A program made the translations under genes and the position numbers. Shown piece after piece: positions 53,937-62,324 of a stretch of DNA of 64,000 bases (positions are counted from its first letter, which is position 1; each line of letters starts with the position of its first letter). The notes under the pieces were generated by a model that made no database searches, was not told the DNA's origin, and saw only the letters and a program-made list of their open reading frames with translations. The DNA is taken from contig DAIDHP010000006.1 of NCBI GenBank assembly GCA_027459625.1, positions 62,001 through 126,000 of the forward strand, read 5' to 3'. The stretch is from Chthonomonadales bacterium (GTDB lineage: Bacteria > Armatimonadota > Chthonomonadetes > Chthonomonadales > CAJBBX01).

Positions 53937-54752
53937 ATGTCCGATTTGGAGGTGCATTCCATAGGAAGCGGCAGCTGCGGAAACGCCATGTTGCTTAAGA
54001 CACAATCATCCTCCCTGTTGATTGACGCAGGTGTCGGTATTAGGAGGTTAACGGAGGCGTTAAAAAACCGAAGTGTAAACGGGGAAAGCCTGCAGGGAAT
54101 ATTGCTAACCCACGAACATTCGGATCATATACATTCCGTGCCCTCTCTAATGAGAAAATGGAACATCCCCGTGATTGCAAATTGCGGTACGCTTCATGCA
54201 GTATCAGAAAAGTGGGATCTGCAGCGCACGGTGGAGATGCCGACAGGCTCCGAACGGAGGATAGGTGATTTCCTTGTTCGCTCCTTCTCGTTGTCACACG
54301 ACGCTGCGGATCCCGTTGGATACCTCATCCATGTCCATGATCAATGCATCGCATATGCGACCGATACCGGATTCGTTTCGGAGGAGTTAAGGGATGCCTG
54401 CAATGAGGCGAAATTATGCATATTGGAATCCAACCATGATACGGATTGGCTTTGGCGGGGACCATATCCATATGAGATGAAGAAGCGGATTTCCAGTGAT
54501 AAAGGGCATCTCTCCAATGCACAGACAGCGGATTTAATAATAAGATTGTTGGAGGAGAACGGCCCGGCTTGTTTCTGGCTAGCACATCTGTCAGCGGTGA
54601 ATAACTCACCGTCGCTTGCCAGAAAACAGGTATTGAACGCGATAAGCATAGCCACTAAAGTCTCATTTCATCTTGATGTCGCGTTACGCGACCGACCAAG
54701 TTTGCTCTGGTCTCCCAATCAGACCTCCTTTCAACTCCGCATGAATATTTGA
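53937..54752 (+). CDS. Metallo-beta-lactamase-fold hydrolase, WalJ/YycJ-like
   Basis: 271 residues. The zinc site is LLTHEHSDHIHSVPSL; N-terminal VHSIGSGSCGNAMLLKTQSS and the Asp in YATDTGFVSEELRD fit the WalJ (YycJ) branch, a cytoplasmic phosphodiesterase/nuclease linked to the WalKR cell-wall system in Firmicutes. The final His is in CFWLAHLSAVNNSP. No WalKR genes are nearby, so a nuclease or housekeeping role is as likely. It follows the SHOCT-like gene by 52 bases. Confidence 0.85.
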   Translation: MSDLEVHSIGSGSCGNAMLLKTQSSSLLIDAGVGIRRLTEALKNRSVNGESLQGILLTHEHSDHIHSVPSLMRKWNIPVIANCGTLHAVSEKWDLQRTVEMPTGSERRIGDFLVRSFSLSHDAADPVGYLIHVHDQCIAYATDTGFVSEELRDACNEAKLCILESNHDTDWLWRGPYPYEMKKRISSDKGHLSNAQTADLIIRLLEENGPACFWLAHLSAVNNSPSLARKQVLNAISIATKVSFHLDVALRDRPSLLWSPNQTSFQLRMNI

Positions 54753-54787
54753 GCCTCGCAACAGAGTGCAAGGCATTGGATATTCAT

Positions 54788-54817
54788 AAACCGGCTATAA
54801 TACCAGCTTGTTTTTTT
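54788..54817 (+). terminator. Probable terminator after the WalJ-like gene
   Basis: AAC/GTT and GCT/AGC pairs close an imperfect stem between 54788 and 54813, followed by a seven-T run (54811-54817). The stem is weak, so the call is moderate. Confidence 0.45.
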
Positions 54818-55039
54818 GTTGCACTTTGATATACTCTGATTGATGGATTCGCAACGAATGGTCCTGTGTTATCTTTATCGTCACTTCATTTCATAAAACT
54901 GATGCGCCAACATGGTCCTTGAAAATATTGGTAATGAGTTTCGTTTCTCGGTTTTTATGGAAAATAGTTGTTCATCATATGCAATCTTAAGCTGTTTGTC
55001 ACTTTGTGGTAAGGGTATAGGAATGAATGCTGATTAGAA

Positions 55040-56377
55040 ATGAAAACTTTGAGAGAGATTCAGCGGCGGTCTCCGATTTGGGTGAATCCCAAACACACGG
55101 TGGAATCGGCTGTAATCCTGATGAAAGGTCATAAAATCGGTTCGCTGGCGGTCATGGAAGGCGATAACCTGATGGGAATGATCTATTACGACCAATTGCT
55201 TGGAACAGACCCGAATTTGGTTGTGGAAGAGCTTGTGCGCAAAGATATTCCATCTTTGGATGTGAATATGTCGATCAAAGAGGCGGCTCAGGTTATGACC
55301 ATTCATAAGCTTGGAAGACTGCCCGTATTGGAACAGGATCGTTTGGTGGGTGTGGTAAGTCAAGGCGATCTGTTACCTGAGATTGGACGATCCATTGATC
55401 CATTGACCGAATTGCCTTGGTCCGACAGCATGCGCGAATGGGCGATCGAAAACCTGAAACGCGGTATTGAAATTACGGTGCTCTTCATTGATTTGGATAA
55501 TTTCGGTCAATTCAACAAGCAGTACGGGCATATCGTAGGGGACCAAGTATTGAAATCCGTGGCGGAAATCATATCCAGTCTCGTTGACGACCAAAGCGAT
55601 TTCCTATGTCGTTACGGCGGGGACGAGTTCTGCATTACAACAATACGTCCGGCGGATGATGCGAGTGATTTGGCGCTGCGTATTCACAATCGCATCAAGG
55701 ATATGAATATCGATACACTTGACACGGAGAGGGTCTCCTGCACAATCGGACAGTTTGGCGGGAAACGCATCAAGGAGCGAGAGCATGTGCACTACGCCGC
55801 CACATTGAATAGCCTGATTAACTTGGCTAGCAAAGATTGCACGGAACAAAAAAAGCCGTCTGTAACCGATGTCATTGAGGATAAAGCCGTCGTAAAGACG
55901 CTTCCCGTTCGCCTCGTTCCTCGCCTTCGCTTGGCCAATGTCGATCTTGTTTGGAAGGGGTACAAGGCTCAGGTTCATGTTGAACTTGAACTGGCTCATG
56001 AGTCCGATGCCGGCGTGGTATCCCCGACTCATTATTATCACAAGGAGGGGATCAACCGCTTCTCCGCCACCGCTTCCTCCGAAACAGATGAGGATGGGGC
56101 GTTGCGATTGGTTGCGGAAACAACCGCCTCCGCGCTGAGAAGCTTCTTGCCGGATGGTTACGACGTCGTGATTGGCGATGTCATTTACACGCAATCAACC
56201 GGAGAGGGGAGCCTGATAACGGTGGTGGGGAAGTTTGTGATGGGGCAAACCCATGTGACGATTGCAGGATCGGCTGTGGTGACCGAATCTCGTCATCGCG
56301 CTTCGGCTTCCGCCGTGTTGGCAGCCGTAAACCGTTCCATTGGAGTCTTAATTCAAGGGATCCCTTCATCGAGCTGA
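55040..56377 (+). CDS. CBS-pair plus GGDEF protein with an extra C-terminal domain
   Basis: 445 residues. Two CBS repeats (about 8-55 and 70-115: KIGSLAVMEGDNLMGMIYYD; KLGRLPVLEQDRLVGVVSQG) bind adenine nucleotides in other proteins. A GGDEF domain follows (about 125-275) with substrate motif LFIDLDNFGQFNKQYGH and active site RYGGDEF, so it can be a diguanylate cyclase; no RxxD inhibition site precedes it. The last 160 residues (KGYKAQVHVELELAHESD, GSLITVVGKFVMGQTHVTIA) form an unplaced alpha/beta domain with two similar halves of sheet-rich sequence. It is soluble. It may link energy state to c-di-GMP. Confidence 0.8.
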   Translation: MKTLREIQRRSPIWVNPKHTVESAVILMKGHKIGSLAVMEGDNLMGMIYYDQLLGTDPNLVVEELVRKDIPSLDVNMSIKEAAQVMTIHKLGRLPVLEQDRLVGVVSQGDLLPEIGRSIDPLTELPWSDSMREWAIENLKRGIEITVLFIDLDNFGQFNKQYGHIVGDQVLKSVAEIISSLVDDQSDFLCRYGGDEFCITTIRPADDASDLALRIHNRIKDMNIDTLDTERVSCTIGQFGGKRIKEREHVHYAATLNSLINLASKDCTEQKKPSVTDVIEDKAVVKTLPVRLVPRLRLANVDLVWKGYKAQVHVELELAHESDAGVVSPTHYYHKEGINRFSATASSETDEDGALRLVAETTASALRSFLPDGYDVVIGDVIYTQSTGEGSLITVVGKFVMGQTHVTIAGSAVVTESRHRASASAVLAAVNRSIGVLIQGIPSSS

Positions 56378-56380
56378 AGT

Positions 56381-56415
56381 GAGCGTTCGGGCGATGCGGC
56401 GTCGCCTGAACGCTC
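56381..56415. terminator. Bidirectional hairpin between convergent genes
   Basis: GAGCGTTCGGGCG (56381-56393) pairs with CGCCTGAACGCTC (56403-56415) over 13 positions with one wobble. It sits between the CBS-GGDEF and RidA stops, four and six bases away. It has no T-run. Confidence 0.6.
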
Positions 56416-56420
56416 CATCG

Positions 56421-56801
56421 CTAGGGAATCACTGCGATCGCTTCAATTTCCACATCGGCCTCCAATGGCAGTCGCGCCACCTGAACGCAACTTCGTGCGG
56501 GCTTGATTTCACCCCAATATTCTCCGTATACCTTGTTTAATCGTCCGAAATCCTCCATGTCTGTTAGAAAGACGGTCGTCTTCACCACCTGTTCCAAGCC
56601 GATATTCGCCAGTTTCAGAACCGATTCAATATTGCGAATGCATTGTCTCACCCGTGCATCAAAGTCACCTTCGACAATTTGCCTGGTGTCGGGGTCCAAG
56701 GGAACCTGCCCGGAAACAAAGCAGAGATTCCCGAATTGTATTCCCGGACTATACGGAGCCCCGCTTACCGGAGAACCCGATTGTAATGCCTTTTTGTTCA
56801 T
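56421..56801 (-). CDS. RidA family enamine/imine deaminase
   Basis: 126 residues, the exact family length. SGAPYSPGIQFGNLCFVSGQ, NIESVLKLANIGLEQVVKTT, the arginine in PARSCVQVARLPLEADVEIE are RidA signatures; the Arg anchors the substrate carboxylate. It hydrolyses reactive 2-aminoacrylate-type enamines in the cytoplasm and protects PLP enzymes. Transcribed alone toward the terminator at 56381. Confidence 0.93.
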   Translation of the reverse strand: MNKKALQSGSPVSGAPYSPGIQFGNLCFVSGQVPLDPDTRQIVEGDFDARVRQCIRNIESVLKLANIGLEQVVKTTVFLTDMEDFGRLNKVYGEYWGEIKPARSCVQVARLPLEADVEIEAIAVIP

Positions 56802-56992
56802 AATTCACCTCATTCTAAAGTCTAATATACGGAAGGCACGCCTCGCGCGGATAATGCGTACAGTGGAATAGGATTCCATGAAAATATCCAGAAATGTTTC
56901 ACCTCTTTCAATTCGCTTGGTTTTCGATACCCATCATGTAGCAAGTGGCTTATATCCGCAATGTTTGAAAAAGGATCGAGGATGTATAATTA

Positions 56993-57658
56993 TTACTTCC
57001 CGCTGAAGCGCGCCTGTAAGTAATCGTACCACCCATCCATTCCCTGTCCGGTACGCGCGGAAATTTTTATAATTTCCGCGCGGGGAGTGATCGCATGGAT
57101 GTTGCATATTGCTACCTCGTCCTGAAAACCCACCGCATCCGCAATATCCATTTTATTCACAAGCACTACGTCGCATGTCTTGAAAAGAGTCGGATATTTA
57201 AGCGGCTTGTCCTCTCCTTCCGTAACGGAAAGAATCCCCACTCGTAACTTTTCCCCGAGATCAAATGAGGATGGACATACGAGGTTTCCCACGTTTTCGA
57301 TGAAAAGAATGTCAAGTCCACTCAGATTGAACTGTTTGAGCGCGCGCTGAATCATGTTCGCCTCCAAATGACATATGTCATTCGTATTGATCTGATAAAC
57401 GGGTGCCTCCTTTCCCGCCAACCTGCGAGCGTCATTGTCCGTCTGCAAATCGCCCACGATAACGCCTATGCGAAGTTTTCCCCTCAGATCGTCAAGTGTT
57501 CTCTCAAGTATGGCGGTTTTCCCGGAACCAGGAGAGGAGAGAACGTTGACCGTCAACACCTTTTCACGTTCAAATTGGTTGCGATTGTCGGCGGCGATGC
57601 TGTCATTTCGCCCTAAAACGGGTTCGTTGACATCTATGATAACTTTTTTATTCGTCAT
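56993..57658 (-). CDS. hypB: Hydrogenase nickel incorporation GTPase HypB
   Basis: 221 residues. A SIMIBI-class GTPase with P-loop NVLSSPGSGKTAIL (about 38-51), GDLQTDNDARRL, the metal-binding TNDICHLEANMI at the dimer interface, IENVGNLVCPSSFDLGE and VLVNKMDIAD. With HypA it inserts Ni2+ into NiFe hydrogenase large subunits. The His-rich or CxxCGC nickel-storage N-terminus of some HypB proteins is absent. It overlaps hypA by 11 bases. Confidence 0.96.
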   Translation of the reverse strand: MTNKKVIIDVNEPVLGRNDSIAADNRNQFEREKVLTVNVLSSPGSGKTAILERTLDDLRGKLRIGVIVGDLQTDNDARRLAGKEAPVYQINTNDICHLEANMIQRALKQFNLSGLDILFIENVGNLVCPSSFDLGEKLRVGILSVTEGEDKPLKYPTLFKTCDVVLVNKMDIADAVGFQDEVAICNIHAITPRAEIIKISARTGQGMDGWYDYLQARFSGK

Positions 57659-58004
57659 TATCCCTAGACACCTCCATGGAAAGCAGATATAGCTCTTTCC
57701 CTTGCGTTATTTTCCAAACCGGGTCTCCGCATTTAGGACAGATGTAGATGATTCCATCCGGCGAGAACTCCAAATTGCATCTCTCACACATACATTTCAC
57801 TTTCACAGCCTCGGAGATAAATTCGGCGCCCTCTGCCATAGTGCCAGGTGAAAGAGCTTCGAAGGCGAACTCCAACGCTTCGGTCACCACCCCTGACGCT
57901 TCTCCTATGCACATTCGTATGGAATCGATTCGATCCGCATTCGCTTCGCGAGCTTTCTCTTCCGCTATTTGGAGGATGCTTTCCATGATTCCAACTTCGT
58001 GCAT
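57648..58004 (-). CDS. hypA: Hydrogenase nickel metallochaperone HypA
   Basis: 118 residues. MHEVGIMESILQIAEEKARE starts with the Met-His-Glu nickel site (His2), and the zinc site is formed by KCMCERCNLEF and YICPKCGDPV (two CxxC pairs). It delivers Ni2+ to hydrogenase together with HypB. It lies two bases after the protease gene and overlaps hypB, so the three are one transcript. Cytoplasmic. Confidence 0.96.
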   Translation of the reverse strand: MHEVGIMESILQIAEEKAREANADRIDSIRMCIGEASGVVTEALEFAFEALSPGTMAEGAEFISEAVKVKCMCERCNLEFSPDGIIYICPKCGDPVWKITQGKELYLLSMEVSRDNDE

Positions 58005-58006
58005 AA

Positions 58007-58477
58007 TTAACCGTCACGTTCCGAGCGCAAGGGTAACGTTGAGTGTTTCATTATAAAGTCCACCGCCTGCAGAACTGATATTTCCGTCTCCGGAGAGAGT
58101 TTCTCCCCGAAATCGAAGTTTCGCGCGGGAATGGCGATGAAAGTCGCTTCGGGCGAAGAGTCATAGAGAGCCTTGCAAAGAGAGAGAATGGATTCGGGAT
58201 CGCAGGCGTGCAACGAAGCCAAATCCGTTTTTCTGAGGCTTAAATGCGTAACCCGTATCTCTTTCAGCGTAGTATCGACGGAGGCGTCAACGAAAAATAC
58301 TCTGCGATATCGGCGAATCAACTCCGCGTGCTCCGGTAGGAGCTGGTGCGCAGAGACTGCATCGATATTATAGTTTTCGAGAGATAGTATTTTCTCCGCC
58401 ACCACATACCCCGCCGCGTCATCCCCGCGAAGCGGGTTGCCATACCCCAAAACCAACGTGTCCGATAAAACATCCAT
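58007..58477 (-). CDS. Hydrogenase maturation protease
   Basis: 156 residues. VLGYGNPLRGDDAAGYVVAE carries the family motif G-x-G-N-x-L-x-x-D-D-x-x-G with the metal-binding Asp, and VFFVDASVD the second acidic site. HyaD/HoxW-type enzymes clip the C-terminus of the NiFe large subunit after nickel insertion. It heads a hyp unit followed by hypA and hypB. No hydrogenase structural gene is present in the window, so the partner is elsewhere. Confidence 0.9.
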   Translation of the reverse strand: MDVLSDTLVLGYGNPLRGDDAAGYVVAEKILSLENYNIDAVSAHQLLPEHAELIRRYRRVFFVDASVDTTLKEIRVTHLSLRKTDLASLHACDPESILSLCKALYDSSPEATFIAIPARNFDFGEKLSPETEISVLQAVDFIMKHSTLPLRSERDG

Positions 58478-58531
58478 GCTTTAATATTACCCAATACTTG
58501 AAGGGAGCGTCGGGAATAGCGGATAGGTGGG

Positions 58532-59464
58532 TTATCCGGCGCTGGCACGCTTATTAAGAAAATAAACAAGATATTTGACGGTGGATAGCACGGCTCCGCT
58601 GGAGTTCATCGCTTTGATCTCTATTAGATGCTCGCCGTTTTTAAATAACTTGGTGTTCCAACGGCAGGAAAAGGGGTACGTGTTCGATATCTTCGATTGA
58701 CCGCCATCCAACGAAAAAATGCACGCAAAGGGCTTGTCGCCTTGCGCGGGATGAGCTTGAACTGTAAGCCAACCTGAACAGGGTTTGCCTCCACGATTGA
58801 TTAATCGCCTTAACGACAATGCGGAGTAGTAATCCCCTGCATGTCGTATATTCATTGCCATAGAGGGTTGTCGGCTTGCGTCATATTTCACAAGAATGAT
58901 ATAGACTTTGTTGGGTTCCGGAACGAAATCCTTGTTAGGCTTGATCAGATATTTCCCACTCCCTATCATCCATTCCGATCCAATGGAGGGCGAAAGAGTG
59001 GAAAAAAGCGGTCCGCCTATGGGAAGATTTACCAATAACGCCGCATTGTCCTTTCGAGCCTTTACGCCGTCAGGAAGAATGCGGATCATCTTACCGAATC
59101 CTGTTGCGAGAGCGATGCCATACTTGGACGCTCGCTCAACCTCCGGTCGATCCAATACCGAACCCTGTTTCACTTCACTTGCCGCCCTGTCCACACGACC
59201 AATGAGTGTCCAACTAGCTCCCTTGTCATCGCTGATCTCCACCGCGCCGTATAACGTATTTTGAATGCGTATGCGGCATAGCTCGTCCGGGATGATCGTA
59301 GAGGAACCGTTGAGATTTGTCGGAGATTGGGTTGATTGCCGTCTAGCCTCCGCCGGGTTCCCAAGGAACTGCAGGCAAAGGAGTGAGCAGATTACGATCC
59401 ACTCGAGGGTTTTCCAGCGCGTCCTCGGTTGACCGGAATTCCGATATAAGATCCGGGAAGTCAT
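58532..59464 (-). CDS. Secreted protein with C-terminal Ig-like domain, unknown
   Basis: 310 residues from ATG 59464, where the signal-like helix EWIVICSLLCLQFLGNPAEA follows some 20 residues later. The middle is beta-rich (RIRIQNTLYGAVEISDDKG, GKMIRILPDGVKARKD) and the end (FACIFSLDGGQSKISNTYPF, HLIEIKAMNSSGAVLST) resembles bacterial Ig-like or SpoIID-neighbour beta-sandwiches. No ATG/GTG/TTG exists between 59464 and the helix, so a 122-base overlap with the upstream GHL10 gene seems real. No ribosome site is visible there, which suggests coupling. Function unknown. Confidence 0.6.
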   Translation of the reverse strand: MTSRILYRNSGQPRTRWKTLEWIVICSLLCLQFLGNPAEARRQSTQSPTNLNGSSTIIPDELCRIRIQNTLYGAVEISDDKGASWTLIGRVDRAASEVKQGSVLDRPEVERASKYGIALATGFGKMIRILPDGVKARKDNAALLVNLPIGGPLFSTLSPSIGSEWMIGSGKYLIKPNKDFVPEPNKVYIILVKYDASRQPSMAMNIRHAGDYYSALSLRRLINRGGKPCSGWLTVQAHPAQGDKPFACIFSLDGGQSKISNTYPFSCRWNTKLFKNGEHLIEIKAMNSSGAVLSTVKYLVYFLNKRASAG

Positions 59465-61064
59465 CCGGAGGGATTGTTGGTTGTGCAAATGCCTGATGAA
59501 GCAGGTTCCAGTAATTGTAGTCGTAGATGTAAGAGAGATCAAAGATCATCACCCCTTGTGAATTCCGTTCCGCCGTTTTGATGGCTTGCTCGAATCCGGC
59601 AGGGTTGTCATAATAATTCAACACATACAATCCTGCGTACACGGGGACGCTATTCGCCACGACGGTGGTTGAGAGCTGCGCTGCGGATTCTACGGTGGCA
59701 CCTTCGGATTTGTGCTGAATCATCGCATCGGCGCGTGTCGGAACGGTATAATAACATCCCGTCGATATCCAGTTTAAAAACTCCGCGTAACCGGTCTCGT
59801 TGTAATTCGACGTAGCCCATGACATTGTGACGGGGAATTTCTCACTTCCCCAGTTGACACCCACTCCGTAATACTCTCCGAACCATGAGCCCACATATAC
59901 GGCGTATTTGATTCCCGGATGCACTGCGCTGATCTGTTGAGTGGCGTCTCGCAGGAACTGGCGTATGACGGACGCTCGAAACTCTAACCACTGCTTGAAG
60001 TATTTTCCGTGCTCGACTGGCTTTCCCGGGATGGGATTGAACTGAATAACATCCTGCGGCCAATGGTTAACCGGTTTGCCAAGCCATTTTTCAAAAGCGG
60101 TGTGCGATAAATCGCTGAAATCGTTGTAGATGTCGGCGTAGCGCATACGGTCCATCATAATCCCATCCACATCATAATTTTGCGCCACTTCCTTCATCAA
60201 GGATATCTCATACTGCCTGACTTGAGGGTTGAGAGGATTGACAAAGACCGCCACCTTTTCATCGGCGGCGTCCGCAATCGGAACCAGCTTGCCTTGAGCG
60301 TCGAATTGGACCGAATCTCCCGCGCGTAGATTGTTGGTCGCCCAATTCAGAGCGTTCCCCTTCAATACCAGCAACTCACCGTTCTCCGGAGGAGCTAGGG
60401 GCTCATCCCCTAATAACGCGGGGTCGATAATGCCCGCCACACGGTTATTGTCATCCACTTCCACCGCGATTTTAGAGCCCAAAGGTCCAGAGGTGGTTTG
60501 AAGAAAATCCCCTCGATGCACGATGTTTTGCGCCGAGGAATCGGGTTCGTTTTCACCGCGAATTGGAAGCTTGGAACCATTCGGGGCCACCAAGGAGCGA
60601 TCCACGACATACGCGATCGATTGCCAGTCCGGATGCTGGTAGCCGGGGCCAATACCGTAGTACTTGTGCCCTTCGCCCAGAACATTGAAGGAGGCGTAAA
60701 CATAGAGACCAGCCTTATGTCCTTCCGTGACGAATGCTTTGAGTACATCGAAATCGGGGTAGGTTTTACCTTGCCATTGAAGCAAATGAGGGGCGATATG
60801 ACTATCGTAGAGAACCTCGCCGCATACAGGTTTCACGTCAACCACGAGAGTGGTGATGCCCGCTTGCTTGCATCGCTGCACGATATCTTGCACCCCAGCC
60901 TCCGAGGTGGTGCGAGCGATGTTCGCTGTTCCATCAATCCACATCACTCTGTTTTCCAGACCGAGATCCGTGGTGAGATTGCGTGCGAAATTGGGTGGAA
61001 CTTGACTAAACGACAAACCACATATTAATAAGAGCATGCATATGCTCGTGCATTTCAAGACCAT
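59343..61064 (-). CDS. Secreted GHL10-type glycosyl hydrolase (PF02638-like)
   Basis: 573 residues with signal peptide TSICMLLLICGLSFS. The family start NRVMWIDGTANIARTTSEAG and KQAGITTLVVDVKPVCGEVL, PDFDVLKAFVTEGHKAGLYV and MMDRMRYADIYNDFSDLS follow the YngK/GHL10 pattern, a TIM barrel whose substrate has not been settled (proposed glycan or peptidoglycan). An unusual insertion of about 110 residues (about 165-275) rich in Pro/Asn separates two barrel strands. It is the likely lead gene of a pair with the overlapping Ig-like protein. No ribosome site is clear before ATG 61064. Confidence 0.8.
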   Translation of the reverse strand: MVLKCTSICMLLLICGLSFSQVPPNFARNLTTDLGLENRVMWIDGTANIARTTSEAGVQDIVQRCKQAGITTLVVDVKPVCGEVLYDSHIAPHLLQWQGKTYPDFDVLKAFVTEGHKAGLYVYASFNVLGEGHKYYGIGPGYQHPDWQSIAYVVDRSLVAPNGSKLPIRGENEPDSSAQNIVHRGDFLQTTSGPLGSKIAVEVDDNNRVAGIIDPALLGDEPLAPPENGELLVLKGNALNWATNNLRAGDSVQFDAQGKLVPIADAADEKVAVFVNPLNPQVRQYEISLMKEVAQNYDVDGIMMDRMRYADIYNDFSDLSHTAFEKWLGKPVNHWPQDVIQFNPIPGKPVEHGKYFKQWLEFRASVIRQFLRDATQQISAVHPGIKYAVYVGSWFGEYYGVGVNWGSEKFPVTMSWATSNYNETGYAEFLNWISTGCYYTVPTRADAMIQHKSEGATVESAAQLSTTVVANSVPVYAGLYVLNYYDNPAGFEQAIKTAERNSQGVMIFDLSYIYDYNYWNLLHQAFAQPTIPPDDFPDLISEFRSTEDALENPRVDRNLLTPLPAVPWEPGGG

Positions 61065-61152
61065 ATATTAAGACAATCGCCATCGTGAAACCGAGGATCG
61101 CGATCTCCACACTAGATATTATATCTTATCCTGGGTCGTAAGCATACGTATG

Positions 61153-61401
61153 TCATTTATTTTCGGTAATCACCTCCCATATCACATCGCGTATGCCCAT
61201 TCTTTGACGCAATGTTTTTTTTATCGTTTCCGCTTCCTGAGAGAGGTCGACTTCCGGGTGGGTTTGAAGTTTACTCATTACGCCACGCATGTATGCCACA
61301 CCGTGAGTGCAGTAGATATCCATTCTGGAGCTATCCACGTATCTTCGTGAAATTTCACGCTGAATCATACGAGTTAAATAAGCGTCTTCACCCGTAGCCA
61401 T
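61153..61401 (-). CDS. Small BON-domain-like protein
   Basis: 82 residues without a signal peptide. The pattern RMIQREISRRYVDSSRMDIY, THGVAYMRGVMSK and IKKTLRQRMGIRDVIWEV corresponds to a BON domain (alpha-beta-beta-alpha-beta), where G in VAYMRG is typical. BON domains bind lipids or partner proteins. GAAAGGAGC precedes the ATG, and a promoter is present upstream. Cytoplasmic location is unusual, as many BON proteins are exported. Confidence 0.65.
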   Translation of the reverse strand: MATGEDAYLTRMIQREISRRYVDSSRMDIYCTHGVAYMRGVMSKLQTHPEVDLSQEAETIKKTLRQRMGIRDVIWEVITENK

Positions 61402-61704
61402 TGCAAGCTCCTTTCATGACGAATTCATCAAAGTATGCCTATATATTCCACTATTATAAGGTATTTCTCATCATCATCACAATACTATTTTACAAACGAA
61501 AACAGTCTTTAAATCACTAGACGTTTTTAATACGGCAACCGTGACAAATCGTTTCCAAGTATTGCCATATCCGTCATATTTATTACCTGGTGATGGGTGC
61601 GGTGTCAGTCGTTACGAGGAACCGCCATCCTCATTATAGACCGTGAATAGGTTTGATTTGATCCATCAACCTTGTATCATTGTTCTGTTCTTCGGTATGG
61701 CGAA
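61402..61704. other. Intergenic region between PII-like and BON-like genes
   Basis: AT-rich, with the BON promoter at 61453-61482. I see no gene or terminator in the rest. Confidence 0.4.
61453..61482 (-). promoter_or_regulatory. Promoter of the BON-like gene
   Basis: Minus strand: TTGTGA (complement of 61477-61482), 18 bases, perfect TATAAT (complement of 61453-61458). The leader is about 45 bases. Confidence 0.5.
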
Positions 61705-61995
61705 TCAACAATACTCCTCCGCAGGCACCGCAAAGATTTTAACCGCCAAACGCCCGTTTCTCTGCTCCTCCAATTTGTTGACGGCGTCCAACACTTTGGG
61801 TGTCATCTCTTGGGGTACGCCGACTATCAAAAGTGTGTTCAAGCCCGGCCATATTGGCGACCCTTCTCGCTTGCCGTTTTTACCGTAGCCCGTCGAGTTA
61901 GCGAATCGGGAATACCCGGGTACGCCAATTTCGATCAGCATCGCTATCAGCTTATCCTCCACACCTGATTCGCATAAAATAAAAAGCAGTTGCAT
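61705..61995 (-). CDS. PII-like small signalling protein
   Basis: 96 residues from ATG 61995, chosen because AGGAGA lies five bases upstream; the frame stays open to 62100 without support. MQLLFILCESGVEDKLIAML, GVPGYSRFANSTGYGK, LNTLLIVGVPQE and KIFAVPAEEYC follow the ferredoxin-like PII fold, with a shortened T-loop region (GKNGKREGSPIWPG). It looks like the transporter-associated PII-like group rather than GlnB, which has a longer T-loop with Tyr51. No ammonium or efflux transporter is adjacent. A TATAAT lies 46 bases upstream of the ATG on the minus strand. Confidence 0.65.
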   Translation of the reverse strand: MQLLFILCESGVEDKLIAMLIEIGVPGYSRFANSTGYGKNGKREGSPIWPGLNTLLIVGVPQEMTPKVLDAVNKLEEQRNGRLAVKIFAVPAEEYC

Positions 61996-62324
61996 CTCTT
62001 TCTCCTGTCGTCCGAAACGATCTTTACACTGATCCAATTCATTATATTGCATAACTGTTTCGAATGCATGTTCAAGGCGATTGGCATTCACTTGGTTCAT
62101 TCTCGTTTATGAGGAAAGTAAGTCGGCTGCAACTCATTCTTTTTCGCTCCTTGATAGTAAGGTATTCTAATCATGCGAGGAAATTGTCACAAACGCGTTC
62201 CATGTGTTTCACCATGCGCGGAGGGATCGATTACAGTTTCATAATTTGGGTTTGGCAATCACCTCTGCATTGGACATTGAATATATGATGTGGCTAATAT
62301 GCATCGCTCGTGGAGGAGAACTAA
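61996..62324. other. Divergent intergenic region PII-like / M16 protease
   Basis: A minus-strand TATAAT (complement of 62041-62046) probably serves the PII-like gene, but its -35 is poor. No clear promoter was found for the protease. No gene seen. Confidence 0.4.

Noticed and set aside
56802-56960. Promoter TTGAAA-17-GATATT for RidA
   Set aside because: It matches reasonably but would leave a leader of over 100 bases and lies in AT-rich DNA with several similar matches; not listed as a feature.
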